Below, piece by piece: positions 41,614 through 52,646 of a stretch of 64,000 nt of DNA. Each line of letters starts with the position of its first letter. Positions within the stretch are counted from its first letter, which is position 1. Location of the stretch: NCBI RefSeq assembly GCF_000143415.4, contig NW_003314374.1, forward strand, positions 474,751 through 538,750. The letters run 5' to 3'. Made by a program: the position numbers and the translations under genes. Under the pieces are notes generated by a model. That model was not told the DNA's origin and did not search any database. It saw nothing but the letters and a program-made list of their open reading frames with translations. The DNA is from Selaginella moellendorffii. Taxonomy: Eukaryota; Streptophyta; Lycopodiopsida; Selaginellales; Selaginellaceae.

Positions 41614-41890
41614 AACGTGAAGCCAAACTCGTTGTCCGGATGAGTTTTTTTTTTTTTTGTTCTCCTAACACATTCTCTGGAGGTAATTCGCTACTAGACC
41701 AAAGGTGGACATCGCTTTAGAGGTCCCTCCCTTGACAAGCTTGATATGATTTACTAGCAATATAAACAACAGCATTTGATCCCAAGTAACTCAGGAAACC
41801 TGTGCCAGAAACAGAAACGGGAAGAGAATTGAAATACAATACCCTGAGGGATGCCATGCTACGTAACTTCGATCATGGCCACACAAACAC

Positions 41891-43687
41891 TTAACTTGCA
41901 AAGTTTGTGAGCATGTTGTGGAGTAGAGAGTATGCACCAAGGTGGCATGGGTTCAACTGCAGAACACGCCGCACAATCCTGCACCCCAGACAGAAGTCAT
42001 TCTGCATTCTGCACGCACCCAGCAGCGCCATGTACGTTTCTACATCAACTTCAAACGGAATCACCCGAATCAACTCATCGGCTTGAGTTAGCCACCCCGC
42101 CCTCGCCAGGAGATCCACAACACACGCGTAGTGTTCCACCGCTTGAGAGATCTTTCGGTCATCGGCCATGGAGGAAAAGAAGTCTCTTCCTCGATCAATC
42201 ATCCCCGCGTGGCTGCATGCAGTGAGAAGGCACACGTAAGTTACAGCGTCGAAATCCACCCCGTGGAGCTCCATTTCGAGATAAAGCTCGAAAAACTCCG
42301 GGAGTCTGGATTCGTGAGCGTATGCCGCCAGCGTCGTCGTCCATGCGCAAGAATCCGGAATTCTTTGCTCCTCGATGATCCTCTGAGCTCGATCCGGGAA
42401 GCCACACCCGCAGTACATCTCCACGACCGCGATCGCGAGCTTTGAATCGCGAGCGAGCGTGATGGAGCCTTGGCGATCGATACGAGCGTGGATCTCGCAG
42501 CCCAGATCAAAATCTCTGGCTTGCGAGCACGACGCTAGCACGCTCTGGAATGTGATCTCGTTGGGTTCCAGCGCTGATTCCATTCTCTGGAAGAGATGGA
42601 TCACTTCACGGTGATTGCCCTGTTGGACGTACGCTGAAATGATAGAGTTCCAGCTTACAACATCTCTGTTCTTGATCAAATCGAAAACTTTCCTTGCGTC
42701 TTCTACGCAGCCACACTTGCCGTAGAGATTGATGAGCGAATTCGCCACGAATTCATTCTCTTCCAGCATCGATCTTCTCTTTTGATCCCTCGCGATCATC
42801 CTGTGTATCTGTCGGCCCTCTTCTAGGCACCTCAAGATCGAGCACGCATTTAGAACCGCAACGAACGTCACCGCATCAGGATGGATCTCTCGGATGCTGG
42901 CCATTTCTCTGTAGATCTCGAGCGCTCTGGCCGGATGCCCCGATCGTGTGTAGGCCGATATGATCGCCGTCCAGACGTGGGCGCTTCTCGATCTGTGCTT
43001 GATCCGATCAAACACCCCTCTCGCCTCGTCCAGCCTACCGCATTTGCCGTAGAAATCGATGAGCGCGCTCGCCACGATCGCGTTCTCTTCCAGCCCCATG
43101 GATCGAACCTGGCAGTGGATGATCTTTCCCTGCGAGAGATCCAGCAGTCCACAGCACGCAGCGATGGCATTGACGAACGTCGCGGGCGTCGGCCGCAAAT
43201 CCATCTCTTTGTATAGCTCCAAAGCCTTGCCAAAATGTCCACACTGGGTATTTGCTCTAATCATCGTGTTCCAAGATATTACGTTTCTTTCTTTTACATT
43301 TTCAAATATATTCCTCGCTAGATCTAAGAAACCGCAATTCGAATACATGTTCATCAGCGCATTTGCAACTGCGGCATTGGATTCGAGATTTCTTTCTCGA
43401 ATCTTTGAGTGGAGTGCTTTGCCCTGTGTTAGATCCTTGCTCGATGAGCAGGCGTCCAGAGCGGCGGTGTAGGTGAAGGCATCGGGATGGAATCCCTGCG
43501 ATTCCAGCTCATGGTAGAGGTGGATCGCTTGGCGGCCATGTCCATTTCGGGCATAAGCAGTGATGATGGCAGTCCACGACACTAAATCTTTGTTGGGGAT
43601 GGCATCAAAAACATCCCACGCGCGCTGCAAGCTGCCGCATTTGCCATACATTTTTATCAGTGTGGTGGCTTGTGCTAATAGCACCAT
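41891..43687 (-). CDS. PLS-class pentatricopeptide repeat protein, organelle RNA factor
   Basis: This single frame of 598 aa is built of tandem 31-36-residue PPR motifs, for example LIKMYGKCGSLQRAWDVFDA, DLVSWTAIITAYARNGHGRQ, NAVVAN-type MNMYSNCGFLDLARNIFE and VSWNSIISAYVQQGNHREVI. The C terminus (LLGACRMQNDFCLGCRIVRR, then LLHNMLTNFAS) is the beginning of an E domain, with no DYW deaminase. Such proteins bind specific organellar transcripts for editing or processing. It starts abruptly within the first repeat and has no targeting peptide, and AT-rich repeat DNA begins just upstream. A 5' exon may lie in that DNA, or the gene may be 5'-truncated. Confidence 0.85.
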   Translation of the reverse strand: MVLLAQATTLIKMYGKCGSLQRAWDVFDAIPNKDLVSWTAIITAYARNGHGRQAIHLYHELESQGFHPDAFTYTAALDACSSSKDLTQGKALHSKIRERNLESNAAVANALMNMYSNCGFLDLARNIFENVKERNVISWNTMIRANTQCGHFGKALELYKEMDLRPTPATFVNAIAACCGLLDLSQGKIIHCQVRSMGLEENAIVASALIDFYGKCGRLDEARGVFDRIKHRSRSAHVWTAIISAYTRSGHPARALEIYREMASIREIHPDAVTFVAVLNACSILRCLEEGRQIHRMIARDQKRRSMLEENEFVANSLINLYGKCGCVEDARKVFDLIKNRDVVSWNSIISAYVQQGNHREVIHLFQRMESALEPNEITFQSVLASCSQARDFDLGCEIHARIDRQGSITLARDSKLAIAVVEMYCGCGFPDRAQRIIEEQRIPDSCAWTTTLAAYAHESRLPEFFELYLEMELHGVDFDAVTYVCLLTACSHAGMIDRGRDFFSSMADDRKISQAVEHYACVVDLLARAGWLTQADELIRVIPFEVDVETYMALLGACRMQNDFCLGCRIVRRVLQLNPCHLGAYSLLHNMLTNFAS

Positions 43688-44521
43688 AAAAGAAGCTAAC
43701 CATAAGGCTTGGACTTGCCACCTTTTTCTCCTAGAGGTCCTGGGTTCAATATTTAAAACAAGATTTAAAACATATAAGATTGAATTGATTCTATAAATAT
43801 GCTCATGCTTGCACTAATTTTCCTAAGGTCTTATACTAGCAAATGATTATAGGATGGAGGTTTTGTTTGAGAATACCTACCTGAAATAGTCCGGAAATCT
43901 TAGAACCATCCCCAATGCCTATCAAAAGCTACAATTGTTGAGGATCAAGGAGACGAAGAATTATCAAAAGCTTTAAGCTTTTGCATTTTAATTTTTTCTT
44001 ATGTTTGTGGTTAGCTTTTACAAAATTTCTTTTCCCTTTTTAACAAAGGGGAGAATTCTTTTATTTTCCTTTAGTTGAAGGGAAACTCACCACCCTTCAA
44101 ATTTATGTCTTGCACCTTAGCACAATAGAATAGAGTGGGTGGCACCATTTGGCCCACCCTTGACTAACATGGCAAAACCCTAGTGAACCCAGTTATAATC
44201 ACTTGTCCCAGTAACATCAATTGTATGCAAACATGCTGACTTGAAAACTAGTTTCTTTGTCACCACCACCAGATTTATACTCCCTTACATTGAGAGACTT
44301 GTGCTGGAGCTCATGGATCTTGACGACTGTGGACATTGAGGCCAGTTGAGCATACAATCCCAGCTTCACCATCCAGCCATAGGGGATGGCCCTCGATGTA
44401 TCTTCTTCTTCCCAGTTTTTCCAAATTTTCTAGGATCATTATTTTCATCCTTGATGTATCCTTTTGGTTCCATAATAAAGGCTCTACTTTGCTAAGTTTA
44501 GAGGGTGTTCACTTATAGTAA

Positions 44522-44720
44522 ATGTAAGTTCTTGAGTTTGGACTTCCCATCACCTAGCCTAATACTATTCAAACTTAAGGACACTTAATCTTAAATATCC
44601 TAAAACTCTTAACCGAATGGAAAAGGAGGTGCATTTTTGTTCATGGGCCCTTTCCCTTTATATTTGAACCCTATAGATCGTCTCTTAAATTGTTTTTTTT
44701 AGTTATTTTATAATCCACCA
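44522..44720 (+). repeat. Direct repeat, copy 1 (partner 44918-45120)
   Basis: The copies share GAGTTTGGACTTCCC/TAAGTTTGGACTTCCC, GGGCCCTTTCCCT and ACCGAATGGAAAAGG/ACCGATTGGAAAAAGG. They are about 395 bp apart in the same orientation with many scattered substitutions. Confidence 0.75.
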
Positions 44721-44917
44721 TGCTTCCCTGCAAGTTCATGCCTTCCTGAACGGAAGTTGAGAGCTGCAACTCTCCTGAGAGCCCCGCTCTCTTGACACCC
44801 TACCCCTTGAGTCAAGCCCAACGGGAGCAAATTGGACCTGCCAAATGTCAATTAACATGTGGTGTGATTCCCCTAGCCAACCAACAAAGTCAGACCCAAG
44901 ACCCTTTTGATACAACA

Positions 44918-45120
44918 TGTAAACTCCTAAGTTTGGACTTCCCGAGAGGTCACTTAACTTAGTACTATTCAAACCCAAAGACGCTTAACCCCAAATATCC
45001 CAAGATTTTTAACCGATTGGAAAAAGGGGTGCATTCTTGTTTATGGGCCCTTTCCCTCTATATTTAAACGCTATGGATCATGTCTCAAATCGTTCTTTTT
45101 GGTTGTTTATAGTAAATCTC
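44918..45120 (+). repeat. Direct repeat, copy 2
   Basis: Partner of 44522-44720. The order of landmarks is the same and the length is nearly equal. Confidence 0.75.
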
Positions 45121-46147
45121 CATAATATTTTCTATTGTGGGCTTTATCTAAGCCCAACCTAAGGAATAAGGTTCTTAGTTCAAAATGTTGATTTAAACTA
45201 TTGGTAATGGTGTGGCTTGGTCAAGGTGACCAAGTGGGAAAGACATCTAAGGGAAATGAACTACGATAATATAATGGTATCATGAGTTCAAAAAAATAAT
45301 CTCTATAGAAAGACTCATGGGTGAGTCGCAAACTTCACAAGGATTTTATCTTTATTTAGCCATAAAATCACTTAGTGATCTAACTTTGACACTTTAATAA
45401 ATTTGCTAATAGGTACTAAGTCTTCCAGAACTTTAAGTTGTTGACCATGACCCTAAAGACATCCCCTACACTTGGCAGTGCGCCCAAATCAACCCTTTTG
45501 GCCAGAGGTTCATAGCAACTAAGCTTGGTTTTTTCTATTTCATTCACCACATCCTTAGTGCCACTTGCACCAAAGTGTTCAAGTTAGATATTTTAAGCTT
45601 TAACACTAAGTAATATAACTATGCATCACGACTCTAAGCCATCCCCCACTTGGCAATATGCCCAAGCTAGTCTCTTTATTGAGAGCCCATTATGATCGAA
45701 AAATCAATGTCCTCATATTCTAAACTATCACCATACCTTAGTGAATGGGTTGCTTGGGTTACTTGAACCCAAGCACTAAAGGGTTGGGACTCAAACCCAA
45801 CCTCTGTATATGCATCTACGGATAGCATCACCTAGAATAACTAGTGTGACTCCCCACACCGGTGCACCAATTTAATCCCAAAATGTGCTATTGATCACAA
45901 TTTATGAACTTAATTCCTCCGAATTGCTAAGTCCTCTCATCTAACAAGTCTATGATCATGCATGGACTCCTCCATGCTCGGCCCTATAGGCTACCCTTTT
46001 GAAGTCAACACCTTCATCTAGGGTCTTTGTTCCCTTGACTTGTCAATCTTGCTTAGCAATGTAAGGAACCAACTCCCCGAGGTGTCGTAGGCTAAAGGAT
46101 CCCCAAAAGCATGACCAGAATGACAAAGAGTTCATCAGATGGGACCG

Positions 46148-46345
46148 AGTCTGAGATTGAGTCCAAGATTGACTCTGAGACCGAGTTCGAGATGGAGTCC
46201 GGAATCGAGTCCGAGGCCGACTTGGAGACCGAGTTCAAGACCGAGTTCGAGACCGAGTTCAAGACGGAGTCCGAGATCCAAAAACGGGTCTGAGACCAAG
46301 TCCGAGATCGAGTCTGAAGTCGAGTCGAGACCTAGTCCGAGTACT
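46148..46345 (+). repeat. 12-bp GAGTCCGAGATC-type tandem repeat in the 5' LTR
   Basis: There are about 16 imperfect units of GAGTYCGAGAYC. The matching tract in the 3' LTR (53489-53720) has a different number and order of units, so it changed after insertion. It keeps open frames rich in Glu/Ser (ESEIES). Confidence 0.85.
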
Positions 46346-46952
46346 AATACAAGTCAAGGGGTGAAAGCCCAAAGCGTGCATCTCCCGGGGGGGCTGTAGG
46401 GGGTTCCAAAAGTATAGTAGGGATAGTGAGGTCTAGGAACCAATCTTGAAGGAACTCTCCAGTGGTGCTTCCAAACTGACTTGAGGTTGAGACTGGGGTT
46501 GCGGGGCCTTGGGTGGGAGTGAGCATGGACTCGGGTAGTGCTGGAGGGGCCACCCAGGGAAGTGCTCAAGAGCAGCTCATACTCCCGAAAGGGAAACCAA
46601 CTGTAGTGCTCCTGGCTTATATGGAGTGGTGCCCCACTTGAGTACTTTGTGGCTCATTGGTCAGGGACTTGGGCCTTCCCTTTGGGATGGAAGTGGGGGG
46701 GGGGGTAGAGGTACCCATACCTGGCCGTTAGGCGACGGTGTTTCGCCTCGGCATCCTAAAGCAAGTGTTGCACCCAAGACTTGAGATTTAGAGGGTCCCA
46801 TGATCAAGTCTTGTGGTACCAAAGGATGTTAAAAACCTGGAGGCTTGGTGTGCTTGGCTGCTTGTGCCTGCGGGGAGTGTAGCCGAACCTTAAGTCCAGT
46901 CTAACCCGGGGAGGGGGATTGAGAGAAATTTGGGAATCCGTGGATGGATGGC

Positions 46953-48108
46953 TGTCGCGAATGTGACTTCGGGTATCGAAAGTTACCTGTCGACCAGTCC
47001 TTTCGGATATTCTTTCCTTACTGCCACGACGGCAGGAGGTCGGTATTGCTGGACTCGTTATCAGTCTCCGCCTGAGCTAGTTGAGAAACTGGTCATCACA
47101 TGTGCACTTAGACCGGAAGGGCACTAAGGAAGGAAATCCTAAGTTGTCATTTGTCAAGCAGACTTGATACGGTGATGAGAAACTCATGATGTTAACTTGC
47201 ACTTGCTAGTGTTGGGAACCCCTGCGATAATGAGCTTGGTCCCTCAATATCGCTAGATAATAGCTTACCGTGTCTGCCAAACACCCTTGCTATCATGCTT
47301 TTTGTGTTAGTATCAATTCGGTCCCAAATGCTATTTATGGAAAGTGTCTAAATTTGCTCATTTGGCATATTTACGGAATGTAGAGATCATTCTGAACACA
47401 ATGGTGTTTGTCCCATGTCCAAATTCGCAATCTAAGGACATTCCATATTTAGTAAGTTTCAAGCTTGTCCCAGAGACTAACTCCTGATACTAAAGGAGGC
47501 TTGGGGTGAAAGCCCAAAGCGTGTGTTCCTCAAGGGGGGGGGGGGGGGGGGGTTATGGGGGGTTCCAAATGTATAGTAGGGATAGTGGGTAGGTCAGGCA
47601 TGGCCGACCAACCTGAGGCATAATCTAGCTCCCGCTTGCGTGCCTGTCCTTGTTCTGCATCCGGCTTGGGTCTAAGCCCAAGTTCCATTCCATGCTAGCT
47701 AGTGGAGTACCCATATCTTCACATTAGGCCACCGGTATGCCGAAATAGCGCCAGACTCCGTTTGGCACTGTTTTGCGTGCTGGTCCTAGCATTAGGATGC
47801 TGGTTACTCTAGGACTGTTCCAAGTTGCTCTAGGCTCCTGTCCCTTCGCTCTTTGGGCTGTATGCTCGGGAGTTGCTCCGTGGTTCGGTTCCGTCACTCC
47901 TCAGTTCCATGCTTGGGAGTTTGACACCGTTCCTTCGTTCAGTGGCCCAAGGCCCTGAACCTTGGGTTCCGCACCACTGTCCTTTGGACACATGGCATAT
48001 GACACATGGCATGTGTCACGTGGCAGAAAGAGGGTTTAGGTTCCGCTTCGTGGTGTTATCCTATGGTAAATCACCATAGGATAAAGGGTCAAAACCACGT
48101 GTGCTACA
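46953..48108 (+). mobile_element. Nested solo LTR of a second gypsy family
   Basis: The 1156-bp insertion begins TGTCGCG, ends GCTACA and is flanked by the perfect 5-bp duplication ATGGC (46948-46952 and 48109-48113). It has no internal region. Parts match 62880-63170, where an LTR of the same family borders another element. A pure G run of about 19 lies near 47535. Confidence 0.85.
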
Positions 48109-48286
48109 ATGGCTAACACTCCGTTGCTCGTGTAGTGAGAAGCTGAAACCGAGTAGGACCAAGTAGGAGCTAGTACCATAGGCAGGGACCTTGGTGAGGG
48201 AACTTAGCAAAAGCCAAGGCAGTGTTGGACGGATAGATGAGGTAAGCTGGCAAATTGGAAAGGAAAAATTTATGGCTTACAATTTT

Positions 48287-48296
48287 GTATCGGAGC
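48287..48296 (+). other. Primer-binding site (initiator tRNA-Met type)
   Basis: GTATCGGAGC lies just inside the 5' LTR and differs by one base from the common plant GTATCAGAGC primer-binding sequence. The decayed relative at 57012 keeps GTATCAGAG. Confidence 0.7.
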
Positions 48297-48340
48297 TTTT
48301 TCCTCAGTTCTAGCGAAGGATAAAGGCAGATTGCTAGGAG

Positions 48341-49420
48341 ATGGCAAAAGGAGGGTGTAAGCGAACCAAGGCAGAGACAGAACCTCCGCCAGAGCTGGAG
48401 CCTCTGGTCGAACAAGAGGTTATGGATGAGGATCCTTACATGAGGAGGACTCCAGTGAGGAAACTTCTAAACAGGAATTCGATAGCGAGGTTTGGTCATC
48501 CAAGGCTCGATTGGATGTTCTAGAAGGACAATTGGCATAGACCAATGACCTGCTGGAGACTCTCGTACACAAGGTAAAGCGTGACGAGAAGCAGAAGAAA
48601 AAACGAAAGATTGTAGATACTGGCAACATAGAAGGTGCGGACCCTTCGGTTGGGACTGAGGTAGAACCAAACAAGGTCAAACAAACTGAAGTGGAATCAA
48701 TCCCTCAAGCAGTTCCCAAGTACAAACCAAAACCCTCACCGGTCTTCAAGGGAGTTAATGACTATAAGGTGGTAGAGGATTGGTTTTACTATATGGAGGA
48801 CTACTTCCGAGCGTTGCGGTTACCAAGCTCGGAGAAGGTCCCATATGCAAAACCATACTTGGTAGATAATGCCAAGTCTTGGTGGAGAACGACAGAGGCC
48901 AACGAAGGACCAGTGGCCACTTGGGAAATGATGAAGGCGAGGATCCGCGCAACTTACGTTCCCCCAAATGCTACTCTACATCTAAGAGATGAGCTGAGTA
49001 CGCTGAAGCAAACCGAAACCATTCAGGAGTATGTGAATGCATTTATGGCAAAGAGGATACTTGTCATGGACATGGGTGATATGGATGCATTCCATGCCTT
49101 CATATCAAGCTTGCAAACCTGGGCTCACGGTGAGGTCATGCGTTAGAACCCGACCAACTATAAGGAAGCATTGGATGCGGCCATCAAGGTGTATTTCAAC
49201 GATAACCTGCGAAAGGGAAACACGACGGGGTCGGGGTCCACGTTTAGCAAAGGGGCCAAACCAAGGGGAACATATAGCAAAGGGAAATTTAAGAAGAGTT
49301 TCTCTAAGAATGAGTCTTCGGGGTTTTAGAAAGGCAAATCCGGCGGCCAGCGAGCAAGTACGTGGGGGAGTCAAACAAAAAGAGACAAACCCACAGATAA
49401 GAAGGTCAAGTCGTTAAACA
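48341..49420 (+). pseudogene. gag region of the gypsy element
   Basis: An early frame shift separates the first 60 codons from the main gag frame at about 48500. The main frame encodes the retrotransposon gag core (DYKVVEDWFYYMEDYF, AKSWWRTTE, then ATLHLRDELSTLKQTETIQE). In-frame TAGs at 49144 and 49327 interrupt it. It would form the particle shell. Confidence 0.85.
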
Positions 49421-49422
49421 GC

Positions 49423-50139
49423 GTGGGAAACAACGTATGCTACAACTGCAGTGAAGTGGGACACTTTTCGAGGGAATGTCCCTACCCGAAGAAGGCCAAA
49501 GCCAATATGGCCATTAAGTCAGGTGAAGTCCAAATTGAGGTATGTGATCCAATCCCTAGTTCAAAGTTACTCATTACACGAGCAACTTTAGTAGAGAGTC
49601 GTTCACGACATCTACTAGCCCTCCGAGGGAAGCTCGGAGGTAGCTTTGTTAAGTTCCTTATTAACACAAGTGCATCGGATAATTTTGTGGTTGCAGATAT
49701 AGTCCAGCAAGCCGGACTAACGGTGCAGCGGCTGGGCGAACCAACGACTATAGAGTTTGTTCAAGGCAGCCAAAGCACCGATGAGGTACTTCGACAAGCG
49801 AGAGTCGAAGTGGGGACATGGAAAGTAGACATGGATTTCACCGTGTTGGATATGGCGGGATTTGACATGATCTTCGGGATGGATTTGTTCAATTGGTTCG
49901 TGGTAGCCCTGCATGGACAAGGTAAGAACCTTGTGCTACTAGCGAATGCTCAAGGAAGAAGATCTAAGATGGAGGCTCAAGATCTAAAGGTAGGGCAATG
50001 CAAGGCCAAAGATTCCTACCTAAACCTAGTGTCCACGAGAGGACAACTCACTAAAGGAACCAAGGCAGCATTTTTGTGGTTACTCTTGGTGAAGAGTGAC
50101 AAAAAGACGGGACCGGAAGAAGTACCTTTAGTGATCTAG
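49423..50139 (+). pseudogene. gag zinc knuckle and protease region
   Basis: The zinc knuckle CYNCSEVGHFSREC lies at the start. The retropepsin-like domain follows, with FLINTSASDNFV where an active enzyme has D-S/T-G-A, so the catalytic Asp and Gly are lost. A second conserved part reads MAGFDMIFGMDLF. A TAG at 50137 ends the frame. Confidence 0.85.
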
Positions 50140-50142
50140 CGG

Positions 50143-51581
50143 GTGTTGGACCAATTCCAGGATACCATGCCGAAGGAGTTACCGGCGGGGTTGCCCCCCG
50201 CACGACCGATAGAACATAAGATTGAGCTAGCCGAGGGTGTTGAGGCAGTGGTTCATCCGCCCTATCGTTTGAACGAAAAGGAACTCGAGGAGCTCAAGCG
50301 CCAACTAAAGGAGTTGGTGGACAAAGGGTATGTTAGGTTGAGCAAGTCCCTGTATGGGGCGCCGGTGTTATTTGTAAAAAAGAAAGATGGATCTATGCGC
50401 ATGTGCATAGACTACCGGTTGCTCAACAAGTATACAAAGAAGAACAAGTACCCTTTGCCAAGGATCGAAGACCTATTCGATAGGTTGGGAAAGGCAAAAT
50501 ACTTCTCGAGGATTGACCTAAGGTCAGGATACTACCAAATCAGGGTAGCAAAAGAAGATGTTGAGAAGACAACCTGTCGAACAAGGTATGGGAGCTTTGA
50601 GTTTCTGGTGATGCCCTTTGGGCTATGCAATGCGCCAGCAACATCTTTGTACCCTATTTAGATCACTTTGTGGTCATCTATATTGACGACATCTTGATCT
50701 ATAGCGAAACGCTAGAGGAGCATGCCGAACACTTAACGAAAGTGTTTAAGAAACTAAGGGAACATCAGCTGTATGCTAAAGAGAGAAAATGTGACTTTGC
50801 TCAACAAGAGGTAAAGTTTCTCGGGTATGTGGTGGGCAAGGACTGGCTCAAAGTGGACCCTGAGAAGGTCCAAGCGATCCAGGATTGGGAGCGACCATCA
50901 AATATACACGAGTTAAGGGCATTCTTGGGGCTACGCAACTACTACTGAAAGTTTATCAGACACTATTTGAGAGTAGCCCTACTCTTAACGGACCAAACGG
51001 GAAAAGGGAAGATGGTATAGACAGTAGAATGCGAGGCAACATTTGTCCACCTCAAAGGGAAGTTGAGGAAAGCTCCCATGTTGGCATTACTAGACTTTGG
51101 TAAGGACTTTGAGGTAGAAACGGATGCTTCAGACTTTGCATTGAGCGTAGTTTTAAAGCAAGACAACCATCCAGTAGTATTCTTCTTGAAGAAGTTGGAC
51201 AAGGCTCAATGGAAGTGGCCTGCCCACCAGAAGGAATTGTTTGCGGTGGTCAAGGCGCTCAAGGAGTGGTGACACTACCTTGGGAGACACTTCAAGGTTT
51301 ACATGGACAATGTGGCAATGAAACACTTCTTGTCACAACCCGACCTGAGAGGGAAACAAGGTCGGTGGGCCAATGCTTTAGCTGAGTTTAATTGTGAGAT
51401 TCTGTACAAGCATGGGAAGAGCAACATCGTGGTAGATGCGCTAAGTCAAAAAGCGAGCTTGAAGTTGGCGATATCCAGTGTGACAGCAACCTTTTGGGAT
51501 GATGTGCAGACAGCATATGAGACTGATGGTCTAGCACAAGAAGTGTTGCTGAGGAATCTGGAGGCACGAGAAGCTCACTAG
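50143..51581 (+). pseudogene. Reverse transcriptase and RNase H region
   Basis: RT blocks include [46 protein letters not shown] and the catalytic YIDDILIYSE near 50680. About 16 bases are missing near 50640, shifting the frame. TGA stops follow at about 50946 and 51271. The RNase H part shows ETDASDFALSVVL, QKELFAVVKALKEW and ALAEFNCEILYKHGKSN. Confidence 0.9.
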
Positions 51582-52191
51582 AGAGGTGAGCTGCCAACGG
51601 AAGAGAAAACGGGCTATGCGGAACGCAATAGACTCATCTATTACAAGCAAACGAGGGTGTATGTTCCAGAAGGGGAACTAAAAAAGGTAGCCTTGGAAGA
51701 GTGTCATGACAGACCTCTTGCGGGACACGGCAGAGTGCCCAAAATGATGGGCTTACTCAAGAGAAAGTACTATTGGCCAGATATGGCTAAGGACGTCCAA
51801 GACTATGTAAAGACATGCCCAACATGTCAGCAGGTCAAAGCTGTGACTAAGGCTAGTGGGGGCTTGTTGGAAAGCATCCCAATTCCAGATCATCCGTGGA
51901 AATGTCTTACGATGGACTTCATCACGGAACTCCCCCCAAGCGAAGGGTTTGATGCAATATTCGTGGTGGTGGACCGATTTTCAAAGATGGCACATTTCAT
52001 ACCCACCACAACGGAAGTGGATGCGGAAGGTGTGGCAAAGTTGTTTTTCAAACAAGTTGTTTGAGTGCGGGGAAGGCTAGAAGAGATTATCTCATATCGA
52101 GATAAGATCTTCACCAGTAGGTTCTGGAGAACTCTCTTAGAACAGTATCGCATCAAGTTGAAATTCAGCACAGCCTATCACCCATAGACAG

Positions 52192-52238
52192 GTATTGGGT
52201 ATTAAGTCAAGTTTGATGGCACTAACACTTCTTGATAG
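52192..52238 (+). other. Intron-like insertion 1 in integrase
   Basis: These 47 bp begin GTATTGG, contain the branch-point-like CACTAAC about 15 bp before the end, and finish TTGATAG. Flanking codons join as T-D-R-Q-T-E, the usual integrase text. Size and signals match the host's introns. Confidence 0.65.
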
Positions 52239-52594
52239 ACAGACAAACGGAAAGGGTGAATAGGCAGCTGGAGGATTATTTGCGATACTATGTCTTAGGA
52301 GACCAGACTGATTGGGTAAGTCATTTGGGACTTGTGGAAATGTGTTATAACAACTCACTGCATTTGAGTATCGGGGTGAGTCCATGGAGAGTTACCCGCA
52401 GTGGAGGCATTCACAGCGGAAAGACTCAACATTTGGAATCTAGTGAGGGATTCCTTGGAACGGGCTCAACAAAGGCAAACCAAGTATGCGAACCAGAAGC
52501 GGTGGGATGTTGAGTTCCAAGCTGGGGAGAAGGTGTGGCTGAACACCAAAAACCTCAGGCTACCAAGTGGGATCAGCCGGAAGTTGACCCAAAG

Positions 52595-52646
52595 GTAAAA
52601 ATGCATGTATTCCTGTAAATGAATTGATCTTGATTTCCTTAAGTAG
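52595..52646 (+). other. Intron-like insertion 2 in integrase
   Basis: These 52 bp begin GTAAAAATG, have a TTGATTTCCTT pyrimidine-rich end and finish AAGTAG. Removing them joins KLTQR to FLGPYEIE, the usual text before the chromodomain. Confidence 0.65.

Larger units (their letters stand above)
43690..46059. other. AT-rich repeat DNA, decayed retroelement remains
   Basis: No intact gene is seen. Direct repeats of about 200 bp lie at 44522-44720 and 44918-45120. Shorter similar passages recur near 45430-45480 and 45620-45670 (CTAAGCCATCCCCCACTTGGCA-like). C-to-T-rich decay and the neighbouring gypsy element suggest old LTR-element debris. Confidence 0.5.
46060..48281 (+). repeat. 5' LTR, interrupted by a nested solo LTR
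   Basis: Positions 46060-46952 and 48109-48281 align with the 3' LTR at 53408-54439. The middle is an insertion. The LTR contains a 12-bp tandem repeat tract, a G-rich tract near 46698, and ends in GCTTACA. Confidence 0.9.

Noticed and set aside
46148-46345. CRISPR-like array
   Set aside because: The units are contiguous 12-mers without spacers inside an LTR of a plant retrotransposon, so this is a tandem repeat.
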